NCBI GenBank assembly: GCA_938085105.1
Contig: CALKGK010000016.1
Coordinates: forward strand, 1 to 47,252
Origin: an uncultured Flavobacteriales bacterium
GTDB taxonomy: Bacteria > Bacteroidota > Bacteroidia > Flavobacteriales_D > Sanyastnellaceae
DNA: 47,252 bases
Direction of reading: 5' to 3'
Below, piece after piece: positions 36,851 to 46,280 of this stretch. The number at the start of each line of letters is the position of its first letter. The first letter of the stretch is position 1. The position numbers were made by a program, and so were the translations under genes. Below the pieces are notes generated by a model. That model ran no database searches. It was not told where the DNA came from and saw nothing but the letters and a program-made list of their open reading frames with translations.

Positions 36851-39232
36851 ATGAATTTTTCCAGTAAAACACTCCTATCCTCTCTCGTTGTGATCGCTTT
36901 GATTAGTGCTTGTAACACTTCGCCCACAGAAAAGAAAACAACAGCAACCGAGGTTTTTGCAACTCAAGCCCCCACCCGCTTTCGTGCCTTCAGTCCGATT
37001 CATCTCAACTATGGCAAAACCAAGATTGATCTGAACGACTATTTCCCAAACATTGAAGCCATCAGCTCCATTCAGCTTGGATCCCAAGGAGCTCTTAAAA
37101 TGGAAAGCAATGGCATCCTCAACATGCAAGCCTTGGAAATTCCTTTGGACATCCTCAGCGTTGAATACCAAAGTCAGACCTATGATCTTGTGGTGTTTGC
37201 TTCAAAAAAGAAACTACACACCTTAAGCTATTCGGGCGATGAAGGAACAGAGGAAGTCCTCTTGATGGGAAGCATGAACGGATGGAATGGAAAAGCCAAT
37301 CCACTGAGCAAAGGAGAAGATGGGAAATGGTCTGTAGATCTCATCCTCAATCCAGGCTTGTATGAATACCTCCTCATTGTTGATGGTCAGCAAGGTCTTG
37401 ACCCCAACAATCCGGACAAAAAAAGCAATGGTCAGGGCGGATTCAACAGCACCTTTCTGGTGGGCAATGCTGAAAGCTCCTCTACTCCTTTCCTCAGTTC
37501 TAATGCACCTGAAGGAGGACGAATTCAACTAGAAGCATCGGAGCAATCAACATTCTACGTCTTTCTTGACAATCAACTCTTGGCGAAGAGCGAACAAGAC
37601 GTGAGTGCCTTCAGTTTTGAAGTACCGAAAACCGAGCACAATCAACGCGCTCACCTTCGCGCTTGGGCAGTTTCTGAGAATGGCATCAGTAACGACATTT
37701 TGATTCCTTTGGACAAGGGAACTCCCATCACGAATCCGAGTCAATTGACACGAGAAGACCATGAAAACATGATCATGTACTTCATCATGGTGGACCGGTT
37801 CAACAATGGCAACACAAACAATGATGCCCCCGTTCAAAACGATAGCATCCTTCCCCTCGCCAATCATCTTGGTGGTGATTTGGCTGGGATTGAACAGAAA
37901 ATAAAAGACGGTTATTTTTCAGATCTTGGTGTAAACACCCTTTGGATTAGTCCGATCACCCAGAATCCGCTCGGAGCTTGGGGTTTATGGGACAAAGGAG
38001 TGAGTAGCAAATTTTCGGGTTATCACGGCTATTGGCCCAAAACCTCCACCACCATCGATCACCGTTTTGGCAGTGATCAAGAATTCCGCTCCCTCATTGA
38101 CAACACCCATGAAGCCAACATGAACATCTTGGTGGACTATGTGGCCAACCACGTTCATCAAGAACACAGCGTTTATCAAGAACACCCTGAATGGGCCACT
38201 TCTCTATATTTGGAAGACGGACGAATGAACACTGAGCTTTGGGACGAAGAACGCCTCACCACTTGGTTTGACACCTTCCTCCCGACTTTGGATTTTTCGA
38301 AGGAAGAAGTGCGGGAAGCCATGACCGACAGTGCACTATATTGGTTTGAAAACTACCCGATTGATGGCTTTCGTCATGACGCCACAAAGCACATTCAAGA
38401 AGAATTTTGGCGACTCCTCACCAAGAAGCTGAAAGAAAGAGTGGTCCATCCTCAAAACCGCAGCATCTATCAAATTGGCGAGACCTACGGTAATCCAGAG
38501 CTCATCCGAAGCTATGTGTCCAGTGGAATGTTGGATGCTCAGTTTGACTTCAATCTTTATGACGCCATGGTGGATGCTTTTGCCAAAGATGAAAGCGATT
38601 TTGACCATCTCGCTCGCGTTTTAAAACAGAGCATGGAATATTACGGGGCACATCATAAAATGGGCAACATTACAGGAAATCAAGACCGAACGCGCTTTGT
38701 GTCATATGCCGATGGAGCCGTATCTTTTTCTGAAGACCCCAAGCTTGCTGGTTGGACAAGAGACATCGAACACCAGGGAAAAGAAGGTTATGAAAAAATG
38801 CAGCTGCTCAATGCCTTCTTGATGAGCGCACCCGGAATTCCTTGCATCTATTATGGTGATGAAATAGCCATGCCTGGGGCCAATGATCCTGATAACCGAA
38901 GAATGATGCGTTTCGAAAATTGGAATGAAGATGAGACGGAAACAAGGGATCAACTCAAGGCACTGATTGCATTGAGAAAAAACCGAATGAGCTTGTTATA
39001 TGGTGACCTTCAAATCATGCACAACACTGGAGGAATACTCGTTCTTGAACGAAGCTATCTCGGGGAACGTACCCGAATCATCATCAATAAAAACAACTCG
39101 CTCACAGCACTCCCAGAAAAATTTCAAGGTGAAATGAAAGATGATCAAGTATTGTATCAAACTGGTTTAGTGAAAGGTGGAGGGGTCTCTTCCTTGGAGT
39201 CGCGCTCGTTTGTGTACCTAAATTTGGAATAA
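36851..39232 (+). CDS. GH13 alpha-amylase/neopullulanase-like lipoprotein (SusG/SusA-like role)
   Basis: 793 residues. Lipobox IALISAC with Cys21, so membrane-anchored. A CBM48-like domain lies at about 118-205 (VLLMGSMNGWNG, YEYLLIVDG). The GH13 barrel spans about 300-690: VDRFNNG (314-320), region I VDYVANH (428-434), nucleophile Asp510 in GFRHDATKH, acid/base Glu544 in QIGETYG, and Asp612 in GNQDRTRF, where GNQD replaces the usual NHD. GIPCIYYGDEIAMPG is near 662. A C-terminal beta domain closes the protein. It hydrolyses alpha-1,4-glucan or maltooligosaccharides at the outer membrane or periplasm; the side is not determinable. It directly follows the terminator of the susCD operon. Confidence 0.93.
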   Translation: MNFSSKTLLSSLVVIALISACNTSPTEKKTTATEVFATQAPTRFRAFSPIHLNYGKTKIDLNDYFPNIEAISSIQLGSQGALKMESNGILNMQALEIPLDILSVEYQSQTYDLVVFASKKKLHTLSYSGDEGTEEVLLMGSMNGWNGKANPLSKGEDGKWSVDLILNPGLYEYLLIVDGQQGLDPNNPDKKSNGQGGFNSTFLVGNAESSSTPFLSSNAPEGGRIQLEASEQSTFYVFLDNQLLAKSEQDVSAFSFEVPKTEHNQRAHLRAWAVSENGISNDILIPLDKGTPITNPSQLTREDHENMIMYFIMVDRFNNGNTNNDAPVQNDSILPLANHLGGDLAGIEQKIKDGYFSDLGVNTLWISPITQNPLGAWGLWDKGVSSKFSGYHGYWPKTSTTIDHRFGSDQEFRSLIDNTHEANMNILVDYVANHVHQEHSVYQEHPEWATSLYLEDGRMNTELWDEERLTTWFDTFLPTLDFSKEEVREAMTDSALYWFENYPIDGFRHDATKHIQEEFWRLLTKKLKERVVHPQNRSIYQIGETYGNPELIRSYVSSGMLDAQFDFNLYDAMVDAFAKDESDFDHLARVLKQSMEYYGAHHKMGNITGNQDRTRFVSYADGAVSFSEDPKLAGWTRDIEHQGKEGYEKMQLLNAFLMSAPGIPCIYYGDEIAMPGANDPDNRRMMRFENWNEDETETRDQLKALIALRKNRMSLLYGDLQIMHNTGGILVLERSYLGERTRIIINKNNSLTALPEKFQGEMKDDQVLYQTGLVKGGGVSSLESRSFVYLNLE

Positions 39233-39298
39233 TCCTGTAACCTTCTGCTCATATTGTAAGTAAAATCCTACACGACTTGTAAGATTTAACCGATCAGT

Positions 39299-41170
39299 AT
39301 GACCTATACTCGCACAGCACTTGTTGCCTTGACGTGCCTCTATTTTGGGTGTCTATTTGCCCAAACTGGACCAGCAGGCGTAAAGGACAACACAGAAAAT
39401 CGCCTCTGGTACAAAGCAGAACAATTAGCGATACTTCCCGCCAACTCCGCGCTTTCCTCCTGGCAAAATCAAGGAGGCAATGCATCTTTGAACGCTTTTG
39501 AATCGGGCAACAAGCGACCAAGTATCGTTGCCAATACCACAAATTTTAATGGATTTCGATCTGTTGTTTTTGACGGAAGTAACGATCTTCTTCGCATCAA
39601 CAACAGTTCAGACATCAATACACATTCAGGACACCTTTCCGAGAAGAGTTATGCCTTGGTATTTAGAACCGGAAATGACGTGAACACCCGTCAAGTGATT
39701 TACGAAGAAGGTGGAAACGTGCGTGGTGTAAATATATTTATCGAAAACGGAAGAGTATACTTTGGTGCTTACAATCTGCCCAACGATGGCGCTGGGGCCC
39801 CTTGGCCATTCCAATCGGTGAATATGCTTATCTCTCCCAACACCACTTACATCTTTACGGGCATTATGGAGGGAAACAGCACTCAAACAGGAAGCCTTGA
39901 AGCATTTTTGAACGGAGTGAGCATGGGTCAGGCCAACAGTATCGGGCTCCTGTATGCTCACAGTGGCGCCGTTGCATTGGGTGCGGTTCGCGGAGATAGT
40001 TACTTTTTTGACACCGCAGCCAACGGAAACCACTCTTATTTTTCAGGTGAAATTGCCGAGTTTATTTATTACAAAACGAAGATCAACCATGGAGAACGAG
40101 TAGTTCTTGAAAATTACCTCTCTTCAAAATTCAATATCGATTTGGACGGTGGCGATTGGTTTGAACATGATCTTGACGCTACTGCTAACTATGACTTCGA
40201 GCTTGCAGGACTTTGTGCATTGGACAATGTAAACCATCAAACCGATGCTCAAGGAAGGGGAATTTTACGCTTCAACAATGCCGCCAATTTGGACCATGGA
40301 GAATTTTACCTCTGGGCGCACAACAATCAAAGTACCAGCTGGGAAAATGCCAATACCCTGAATTTTGTAGACCAGAAATTGGCCCGGACATGGATCTTGG
40401 ATGAAGCCGGGGACGTGGGGAATGTCGACCTTACAGTTGACCTTAGCAGTCTCAACATCACTTCAGCCAACGATTACCGCATTTTGGTAGATGAAGATGG
40501 CGATGGAACATTTGAAGACGAGGAAGTCATTTTAACAGGACCAGAGTATGTGGGGCCGAACAGCATTCGTTTTTCAGCCATTGACATTCCTGCAGGAGTT
40601 CCGTTCACCTTGGGTTATAGCTTTCTTCTTTTGCCCGTTGAATGGTCTAGCTTCGACGTGATTTCAGAAATACAACGCGTAAAGGTCTTGTGGACCACAG
40701 CGAGTGAAACCAACAATTCCCTGTTCATCGTAGAACGTTCTTCCGACATGCAATCATGGGAAACAGTGAGCTATGTTGATGGAGCTGGAAATAGTGACAT
40801 GCCCATTGATTACAGTGTGAATGATCACGACCCCTTGAGTGGAACCTCCTATTATCGAGTAAGACAAATGGATTATTCTGGAATGAGCAACAGTACCGAA
40901 ATCAAAGCGGTGGAACGCATGCAAAACGATAACGACTTCGAACTGAGTCTCTATCCCAACCCCAGCTCAGATTACGTCACAATTGATAGTCCGGAAGACA
41001 TCGAAGGAGAAGCTATTTTGATGAGCATGCACGGACAAGTTATCGCTGAAAAGAAATTTGGTCAGGAAAACCGCATACATTTCTCCATGCGAGATTTACC
41101 ACGAGGCACCTATTTCGTGCAAGTGATGAGTTCTTTGGGAAGACAAAGCATGGAAGTGGTGAAAGAGTAA
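39299..41170 (+). CDS. LamG/concanavalin-like T9SS-exported protein
   Basis: 623 residues. Signal peptide 1-22 (GCLFAQ). Residues about 30-285 show a LamG-like jelly-roll pattern: FNGFRSVVFDGSNDLLRI, SYALVFRTGN, GEIAEFIYY, ending in LENYLSSKFNIDL. A fibronectin-like segment at about 455-545 (VLWTTASETNNSLFIVERS, YYRVRQMDYSG) is the usual stalk before a sorting domain. The T9SS type A domain (LYPNPSSDYVTI) is at about 553-623. It is likely a surface protein, possibly glucan-binding, but it may not belong functionally to the locus. A TTGTAAG direct repeat (39254-39260, 39277-39283) lies upstream; there is no copy of the operator. Confidence 0.85.
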   Translation: MTYTRTALVALTCLYFGCLFAQTGPAGVKDNTENRLWYKAEQLAILPANSALSSWQNQGGNASLNAFESGNKRPSIVANTTNFNGFRSVVFDGSNDLLRINNSSDINTHSGHLSEKSYALVFRTGNDVNTRQVIYEEGGNVRGVNIFIENGRVYFGAYNLPNDGAGAPWPFQSVNMLISPNTTYIFTGIMEGNSTQTGSLEAFLNGVSMGQANSIGLLYAHSGAVALGAVRGDSYFFDTAANGNHSYFSGEIAEFIYYKTKINHGERVVLENYLSSKFNIDLDGGDWFEHDLDATANYDFELAGLCALDNVNHQTDAQGRGILRFNNAANLDHGEFYLWAHNNQSTSWENANTLNFVDQKLARTWILDEAGDVGNVDLTVDLSSLNITSANDYRILVDEDGDGTFEDEEVILTGPEYVGPNSIRFSAIDIPAGVPFTLGYSFLLLPVEWSSFDVISEIQRVKVLWTTASETNNSLFIVERSSDMQSWETVSYVDGAGNSDMPIDYSVNDHDPLSGTSYYRVRQMDYSGMSNSTEIKAVERMQNDNDFELSLYPNPSSDYVTIDSPEDIEGEAILMSMHGQVIAEKKFGQENRIHFSMRDLPRGTYFVQVMSSLGRQSMEVVKE

Positions 41171-41216
41171 TCCATCACCACTTCATCACGCCATATTCAT
41201 TTAAGAAAGATTCAAG

Positions 41217-41241
41217 GGAGCGATCTAAATCAAATCGCTCC
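41217..41241 (-). terminator. Possible terminator of acs
   Basis: An eight-base stem GGAGCGAT / ATCGCTCC with a nine-base loop overlapping the last codons of acs. On the minus strand it is followed by a T-rich but interrupted stretch, so termination efficiency is doubtful. Confidence 0.35.
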
Positions 41242-43125
41242 ACTTACAATCTCATCAACAATATCCGGATCCAATAAAGTCGAAGTATCGCCAAGTTTAT
41301 CGGCTTCTCCTTCGGCCACTTTACGGAGGATTCTTCGCATGATTTTCCCTGACCTTGTTTTGGGCAAACCGCTCACGAATTGAATTTTTTCTGGTTTGGC
41401 GATTTTACCAATTTGCTCCACCACCGTTTCAATGATTGATCCGCGCGCAAAATCAGGATCCGTAGGCATCTCATTGCAGATCACATAAGCATAGATTCCT
41501 TGTCCTTTGATATCGTGCGGATACCCTACAACAGCGCTTTCCACCACCATGGGATTGGTATTCATCGCATCCTCAATCTCAGCAGTACCAAAACGGTGTC
41601 CGCTGACATTGATCACATCATCCACCCTACCGATGATTCGGTACATTCCATCCTTGTCTCTTTTCGCACCATCTCCCGTGAAATAATACCCATCATAATG
41701 GGAGAAATAGACATTCTTACAGCGCTCGTGATCGCCATAGGTTGTACGAATCATGGACGGCCAAGGAAACTTGATGCAGAGATACCCTTCTTCCTCGTTT
41801 TCAAGGATCTCTTTTCCCTCTTGATTGAGCAAAGCGGGTTGAATTCCAGGCAAAGGATACCCCGCATGCGTTGGGTGCATCGGACTGTGCGCACCTAATC
41901 CAGAAATCATGATTCCACCGGTCTCGGTTTGCCACCAGGTATCCACGATGGGGCAATTTCTTTTACCCACGTGCAAATGGTACCACTGCCACGCCTCTTC
42001 ATTGATGGGCTCCCCAACAGTTCCTAGCACCTTCAAGGAATCCAAACTGTAACTAAGTACGTGATCATCTCCACAAGCCATCAAAGCTCGAATGGCCGTT
42101 GGCGCTGTGTAGAAGATGTTGACGCTGTGTTTATCACATATTTGCCAGAAACGACCCGGATCAGGATACGTCGGAACCCCTTCAAACATTAAGCTTGTTG
42201 CTCCACTCAGCAGCGGTCCGTAAACGATGTAGGTGTGTCCGGTAATCCAACCAATATCGGCAGTACACCAATAAATATCGCTCTCCTCCACTTGAAATAC
42301 ATTTTGGAAACTGTAGGCCGCGTAAACCATGTAGCCAGCACACGTGTGAACCACACCTTTGGGCTTTCCAGTAGATCCAGAGGTGTACAAGATGAAGAGC
42401 ATATCCTCAGCGTCCATGGGTTCTGCTGGACACTCCAAAGCGACATCTTTGATGACATCATGCCACCAGACGTCACGCCCCGGCTTCATGTTGGGTAACC
42501 AAGAAAGACAATCGTAAACAATCACCGTTTCTACCGAGCTGCAAGATTCGAGGGCTTCATCCACGATGCGCTTGAGGGGAATCTGTTTGGTACCGCGATT
42601 GAGTCCGTCAGACGTAATCACCACCTTCGCTTTCGCATCTTCAATTCGATCCGCCATTGCCGAAGCTGAAAAACCTGCAAACACGACCGAATGCACCGCC
42701 CCAATACGCGCACAAGCGAGCACTGCCACTTTGAGCTCCGGGATCATGGGCATATAAATGATGACCCGATCTCCCTTTTTGACATTTTGAGATTTGAGTG
42801 CATTGGCAAACTGACACACCTTTTCGTACAGTTCGCGGTAAGTCCAGCGCACGAAGCGTTCTTTCGGATCGTTCGGTTCCCAAATCAGGGCCAATTTATT
42901 TCCGCGTTTTGCTAAGTGACGATCCAAGCAGTTTTCAGTGATGTTCAACTTTCCACCAGAGAACCATTCAACTTTAGGGGTTTCAAACTCCCAATCAAGC
43001 ACCTTGTCGTACTTTTTCACCCAGTTGAAGCTATTTGCTATTTCATCCCAAAACTGCTCAGGTTTTTCAACACTTTGAGCGTATTTGGCTTTGTATTCTT
43101 CGAATGATTTGATTCGTAAATCCAT
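41230..43125 (-). CDS. acs: Acetyl-CoA synthetase
   Basis: 631 residues from ATG at 43125 (MDLRIKSFEEYK); an in-frame ATG at 43197 adds 24 residues unlike the family. It activates acetate with ATP and CoA through acetyl-AMP. Seen: the AMP-binding YTSGSTGKPKGVVH, WWQTETGG, YYFTGDGAKRDKDG, GRVDDVINVSGHR, and the acetylatable Lys near 594 in LPKTRSGKIMRR. The N-terminal FWDEIANSFNWVKKYDKVLDW is the standard acetyl-CoA synthetase N-domain. It faces the upstream small ORF divergently and converges on the LamG-like gene. Confidence 0.96.
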   Translation of the reverse strand: MDLRIKSFEEYKAKYAQSVEKPEQFWDEIANSFNWVKKYDKVLDWEFETPKVEWFSGGKLNITENCLDRHLAKRGNKLALIWEPNDPKERFVRWTYRELYEKVCQFANALKSQNVKKGDRVIIYMPMIPELKVAVLACARIGAVHSVVFAGFSASAMADRIEDAKAKVVITSDGLNRGTKQIPLKRIVDEALESCSSVETVIVYDCLSWLPNMKPGRDVWWHDVIKDVALECPAEPMDAEDMLFILYTSGSTGKPKGVVHTCAGYMVYAAYSFQNVFQVEESDIYWCTADIGWITGHTYIVYGPLLSGATSLMFEGVPTYPDPGRFWQICDKHSVNIFYTAPTAIRALMACGDDHVLSYSLDSLKVLGTVGEPINEEAWQWYHLHVGKRNCPIVDTWWQTETGGIMISGLGAHSPMHPTHAGYPLPGIQPALLNQEGKEILENEEEGYLCIKFPWPSMIRTTYGDHERCKNVYFSHYDGYYFTGDGAKRDKDGMYRIIGRVDDVINVSGHRFGTAEIEDAMNTNPMVVESAVVGYPHDIKGQGIYAYVICNEMPTDPDFARGSIIETVVEQIGKIAKPEKIQFVSGLPKTRSGKIMRRILRKVAEGEADKLGDTSTLLDPDIVDEIVSGAI

Positions 43126-43190
43126 ATTGTAATGCTTTGCACCTTCCTTCTGATCGAGTTCAACGTCCTCTCCCTTACACCTTCCATTCC

Positions 43191-43391
43191 ATGTCAAAAA
43201 TCAGGTCTGATTTTCTTAGGCTCAATGTAAAGAGCTTGAAAGACAAAGACAATGGAAAACCACTCAAATCCGAGTACAAAACGATCAAGCGTGCGTACAA
43301 TTTGATTAAAATGAATATTCCAGTGAACAAAACGTTCAAGTGCTTCAAGCATGACAACCTTTGCTCTTCAACAAAAAACAAAAACCTTTAA
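43191..43391 (+). CDS. Small basic protein, uncertain
   Basis: 66 residues from ATG at 43191 (MSKIRSDFLRLNVKSLK); the frame extends to 43137, but that would place the start close to the acs promoter region. It is rich in Lys and Asn, has no signal peptide or hydrophobic segment, and matches nothing I recognise. Support: the stop at 43391 is followed five bases later by a good terminator stem that works on the plus strand. Against: no clear ribosome-binding site, and the terminator may serve only the minus-strand gene. Confidence 0.35.
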   Translation: MSKIRSDFLRLNVKSLKDKDNGKPLKSEYKTIKRAYNLIKMNIPVNKTFKCFKHDNLCSSTKNKNL

Positions 43392-43395
43392 CCAA

Positions 43396-43427
43396 AAAGA
43401 GGCAAGCCTTTTCAGACCTGCCTCTTT
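43396..43427. terminator. Bidirectional rho-independent terminator
   Basis: Stem AAAGAGGCA / TGCCTCTTT (nine base pairs) with a 14-base loop. The A-run on the left and T-rich stretch on the right give U-tracts in both directions. It ends the minus-strand FG-GAP gene (stop at 43457) and would end any plus-strand transcript of the small ORF. Confidence 0.8.
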
Positions 43428-43456
43428 ATTATTCTAGCAAATATTAATTGATGTTC

Positions 43457-46195
43457 TTACTTCACCATCACCTTGCGGCTTAGGCTAATTCCATCAATGT
43501 TCACATCCAAGTTATATACACCTGCAGCTAGCGCTTGAACAGGTACTTGAATGTTTTGTGTTCCGTTTGCATTGCTTTGCTCACTGAAAACCGTTCTTCC
43601 TGTGAGGTCGGTTAAAGTGATGTTCAAAGCAACGTCTGTGTTCAATTCCAATTGAACATTCAATACGTCAACAGCTGGATTTGGGAAAACGTTGATGCTA
43701 TTCAAAGCTTCAATTTCTTCCACTCCAACAACAGTTACCATTACTTCGATTCGATCTGAAGCACACATCCATTCTTGTGTTCTTACTTCCCAATTGTAGA
43801 AGTAGTAGTAGTACGTTCCACCGTAGAACGAATCAGTAATCGAACCAACCGTTCCGATCTCATACGGATAGCTAACACCACCATTTGATCTGAATAAGTT
43901 GTTCTCAGGACATCTCAAAGACATACCTGTTCCTACCGGTACTTCGAAGTTCAACTCCAAGGTATGTGTTCCAACTGCCAGGTCGAAAGACGTTTCTTGA
44001 ATCATCGAGCCATTTCCATCAAACAACTGAACCGTTCTTACACCGGCTCCTGCAGATTGAGGAACATTTACTTCAACGGTTTCAATGGTGAAAGGCTCGT
44101 AAGCATCAAAGTAGCTGTAAGCACCCGTTGAAGGGACTCCACCGTTCAACATGTAATCGGCAACGCTCATTCCACCTTCTTGCTCAGCTCCTGGGTACAA
44201 AGTATTTGCTTCAACCCATACAGAATAAGTGTCCTCCACCACAGGAGTAGTAAACGTACTTCCAGTAGCAATCGGCTCATCTGAATTTGCGGTAGCATAC
44301 CACATGATGTTTTCACCACCTGCAGTCAACTCGACTGTTCCTGGAGTTCCCAGCTCTTGAGAGGTCTCAATATCTGCAACAGCAGCAGGAAGAACCGTGA
44401 TTTCTACAGACTCAGAAAGCATTTGTTGATTCGAGCAAATTGCATCAATTTCTACGTAGTAAGTTCCTGATTCAGTTACTTCGATGTTTTGTCCACTTTG
44501 ATTGTTCGACCAAGTGTAACCAGAACCGTTCGAAGCTGTCAAAATAACTGACTCTCCTTCACAGAAAGTTGTTTCTCCATTCACCGTCAAAACAGGTTCT
44601 TCTTGAGTGATTACTGTTACGGCAACATTGTTTGAAACCGAAGCACAGTCATCTTCCCAAAGAATAACGTTGTAGTTTCCTGGTTCGCTTACCTCAATGC
44701 TTTGAGTTGTTGCACCATTCGACCAAGTATACTCGTATCCTTCGTCAGCAGTCAAAGTGATGGTTTCACCTGTACAAAGTGCAGTACCGCCATCAGCAGT
44801 GATTTCGTTTGGATCCAAAAGACATCCCACTTCAATGTAGTGGTGAGCTTCGTTGATAGCAACGTCGTCATAGGTGGTTACCATTCCTGAAGGCCAACGA
44901 ACGATCACTTGATCAATTTCTGTTGCCTGACCAAGTCCGAAGTGAGACATGGTAGAACTGAACGGTGCAAAACTTTCACCTGCTCTTACCTCACGAATCT
45001 GAACTCCCCAATCACCATATATTTCAATACGTGCACCAATCGCGTCTTGGTTTGAAACCAATCCTTCCAAGTTGAACTTCACCCAATTGTTATCGTTGGT
45101 GTTGTTCATATATAGGTTGTCACCATTGATCACATCCAAGAATCCATCGTTGTTGAAATCACCAATACCACCTGAATTGAAGTTCAATTCTTGTGGTGTA
45201 AAAGTTCCATCTCCATTATTCAAGTAAAGTTCGGTGTTCATCTCAGAGAAGATGTCTACAAAACCATTGTTGTCAAAATCTCCAGCATCACAGTTCCATG
45301 CACCGAGGTCGTTGGCGTTGATTCCAGAACCTGCGATGATATCGGTAAATGTTCCATCACCATTGTTCTCCATCAAGCGGTTCGCCCATGCGTGATTCAC
45401 GGTGAAGGCATCAAAATCGCCATCGTTATCAAAATCTTCGAATACAGTGGTCCAAGACTGGTCACCATCGTTCATGTTGGTTTCTTCACCAACTTCTGTA
45501 AAGGTTCCGTCGCCGTTGTTTCTGTAAAGAAGATTGATACGTTGCGCGTCTCCTTCTGGAGCTCCTCCACGACATTTCGTGATGTACAAATCGCTGTCCC
45601 AATCATTATCATAATCACACCAAATTGCGGCATAATTTCCACCAACATCCAAGGTATTGATCAATGATTGATCGAGCACCATGTTTCCGTTTCCATCATT
45701 TCGGTAAGGGTGAGACTGGTCAACATCGTGACAAACGAATGCGTCAAGATGACCATCGTTATCGATGTCTGATAAAGTCGTTCTCTGAGAGAAGATGTAC
45801 TCTGGGTAGGTAATCTCGGTGTATGCTGTACCGTCTTCGTTCGCCATAGCAAACGAAACGCGCGATCCGTTTCCGAACAACAAATCCGTGTAACCGTTTT
45901 CATCCAGGTCTCCAGCACAAATGCTCCAAGAAGGAGGATTTTGAACGTTCATTGGGAAGAAGGTTTGGCTAAAAGATCCATCGGTTTGTTGAAAGTCGAT
46001 GTAAATTCCATTGCCCACGACACGTACGACATCGTCCAGGTCGTCATTGTTCATGTCTGCGGCGCAATCTTCGTAGCTGAATCCGCTCGTTTCACCGAGC
46101 ATCGCAGCCTGATTGGTAAAGCTCACTTGTGCGCTTCCTCCTAAGAAAGCCATCAAGGCAACCACCAAACTTGCAGGTCTGTAAAGGTTTCTCAT
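43457..46195 (-). CDS. FG-GAP/VCBS and ASPIC/UnbV-domain T9SS-exported protein
   Basis: 912 residues. Signal peptide 1-22 (MAFLGGSAQ). Residues about 40-375 contain FG-GAP/VCBS repeats, recognisable by calcium-loop motifs (DMNNDDLDD, DLDENGYTD, DIDNDGHLD, DFDNDGDFD) and NNGDGTFT turns, implying a seven-bladed propeller. An ASPIC/UnbV segment follows at about 385-455 (GARIEIYGDWGVQIREV, SSTMSHFGLGQA, VRWPSG), as in CRTAC1-type proteins. Two Ig-like modules (YTWSNG) lie at about 465-610. The T9SS type A domain (VFPNPAVDV) is at about 838-912. It is probably a surface-bound adhesin; no partner is evident. A bidirectional terminator lies downstream. Confidence 0.9.
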   Translation of the reverse strand: MRNLYRPASLVVALMAFLGGSAQVSFTNQAAMLGETSGFSYEDCAADMNNDDLDDVVRVVGNGIYIDFQQTDGSFSQTFFPMNVQNPPSWSICAGDLDENGYTDLLFGNGSRVSFAMANEDGTAYTEITYPEYIFSQRTTLSDIDNDGHLDAFVCHDVDQSHPYRNDGNGNMVLDQSLINTLDVGGNYAAIWCDYDNDWDSDLYITKCRGGAPEGDAQRINLLYRNNGDGTFTEVGEETNMNDGDQSWTTVFEDFDNDGDFDAFTVNHAWANRLMENNGDGTFTDIIAGSGINANDLGAWNCDAGDFDNNGFVDIFSEMNTELYLNNGDGTFTPQELNFNSGGIGDFNNDGFLDVINGDNLYMNNTNDNNWVKFNLEGLVSNQDAIGARIEIYGDWGVQIREVRAGESFAPFSSTMSHFGLGQATEIDQVIVRWPSGMVTTYDDVAINEAHHYIEVGCLLDPNEITADGGTALCTGETITLTADEGYEYTWSNGATTQSIEVSEPGNYNVILWEDDCASVSNNVAVTVITQEEPVLTVNGETTFCEGESVILTASNGSGYTWSNNQSGQNIEVTESGTYYVEIDAICSNQQMLSESVEITVLPAAVADIETSQELGTPGTVELTAGGENIMWYATANSDEPIATGSTFTTPVVEDTYSVWVEANTLYPGAEQEGGMSVADYMLNGGVPSTGAYSYFDAYEPFTIETVEVNVPQSAGAGVRTVQLFDGNGSMIQETSFDLAVGTHTLELNFEVPVGTGMSLRCPENNLFRSNGGVSYPYEIGTVGSITDSFYGGTYYYYFYNWEVRTQEWMCASDRIEVMVTVVGVEEIEALNSINVFPNPAVDVLNVQLELNTDVALNITLTDLTGRTVFSEQSNANGTQNIQVPVQALAAGVYNLDVNIDGISLSRKVMVK

Positions 46196-46280
46196 TGTTA
46201 TTTGGTTTGATTTAGATGTGTAATATACTACTCTTCAAAGATTTGTCCGAATCGGCAGCTTGCAATTCTTGAATTCTTAT

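Noticed and set aside
39254-39283. TTGTAAG direct repeat upstream of the LamG-like gene as a further operator copy.
   Set aside because: It lacks the GTGT-N7-ACAC core and is a direct, not inverted, repeat.
43175-43381. Minus-strand 68-codon ORF upstream of acs.
   Set aside because: It is antisense to the small plus-strand ORF, shows no recognisable feature, and lies in the acs upstream region; equally unsupported and without a terminator relation.
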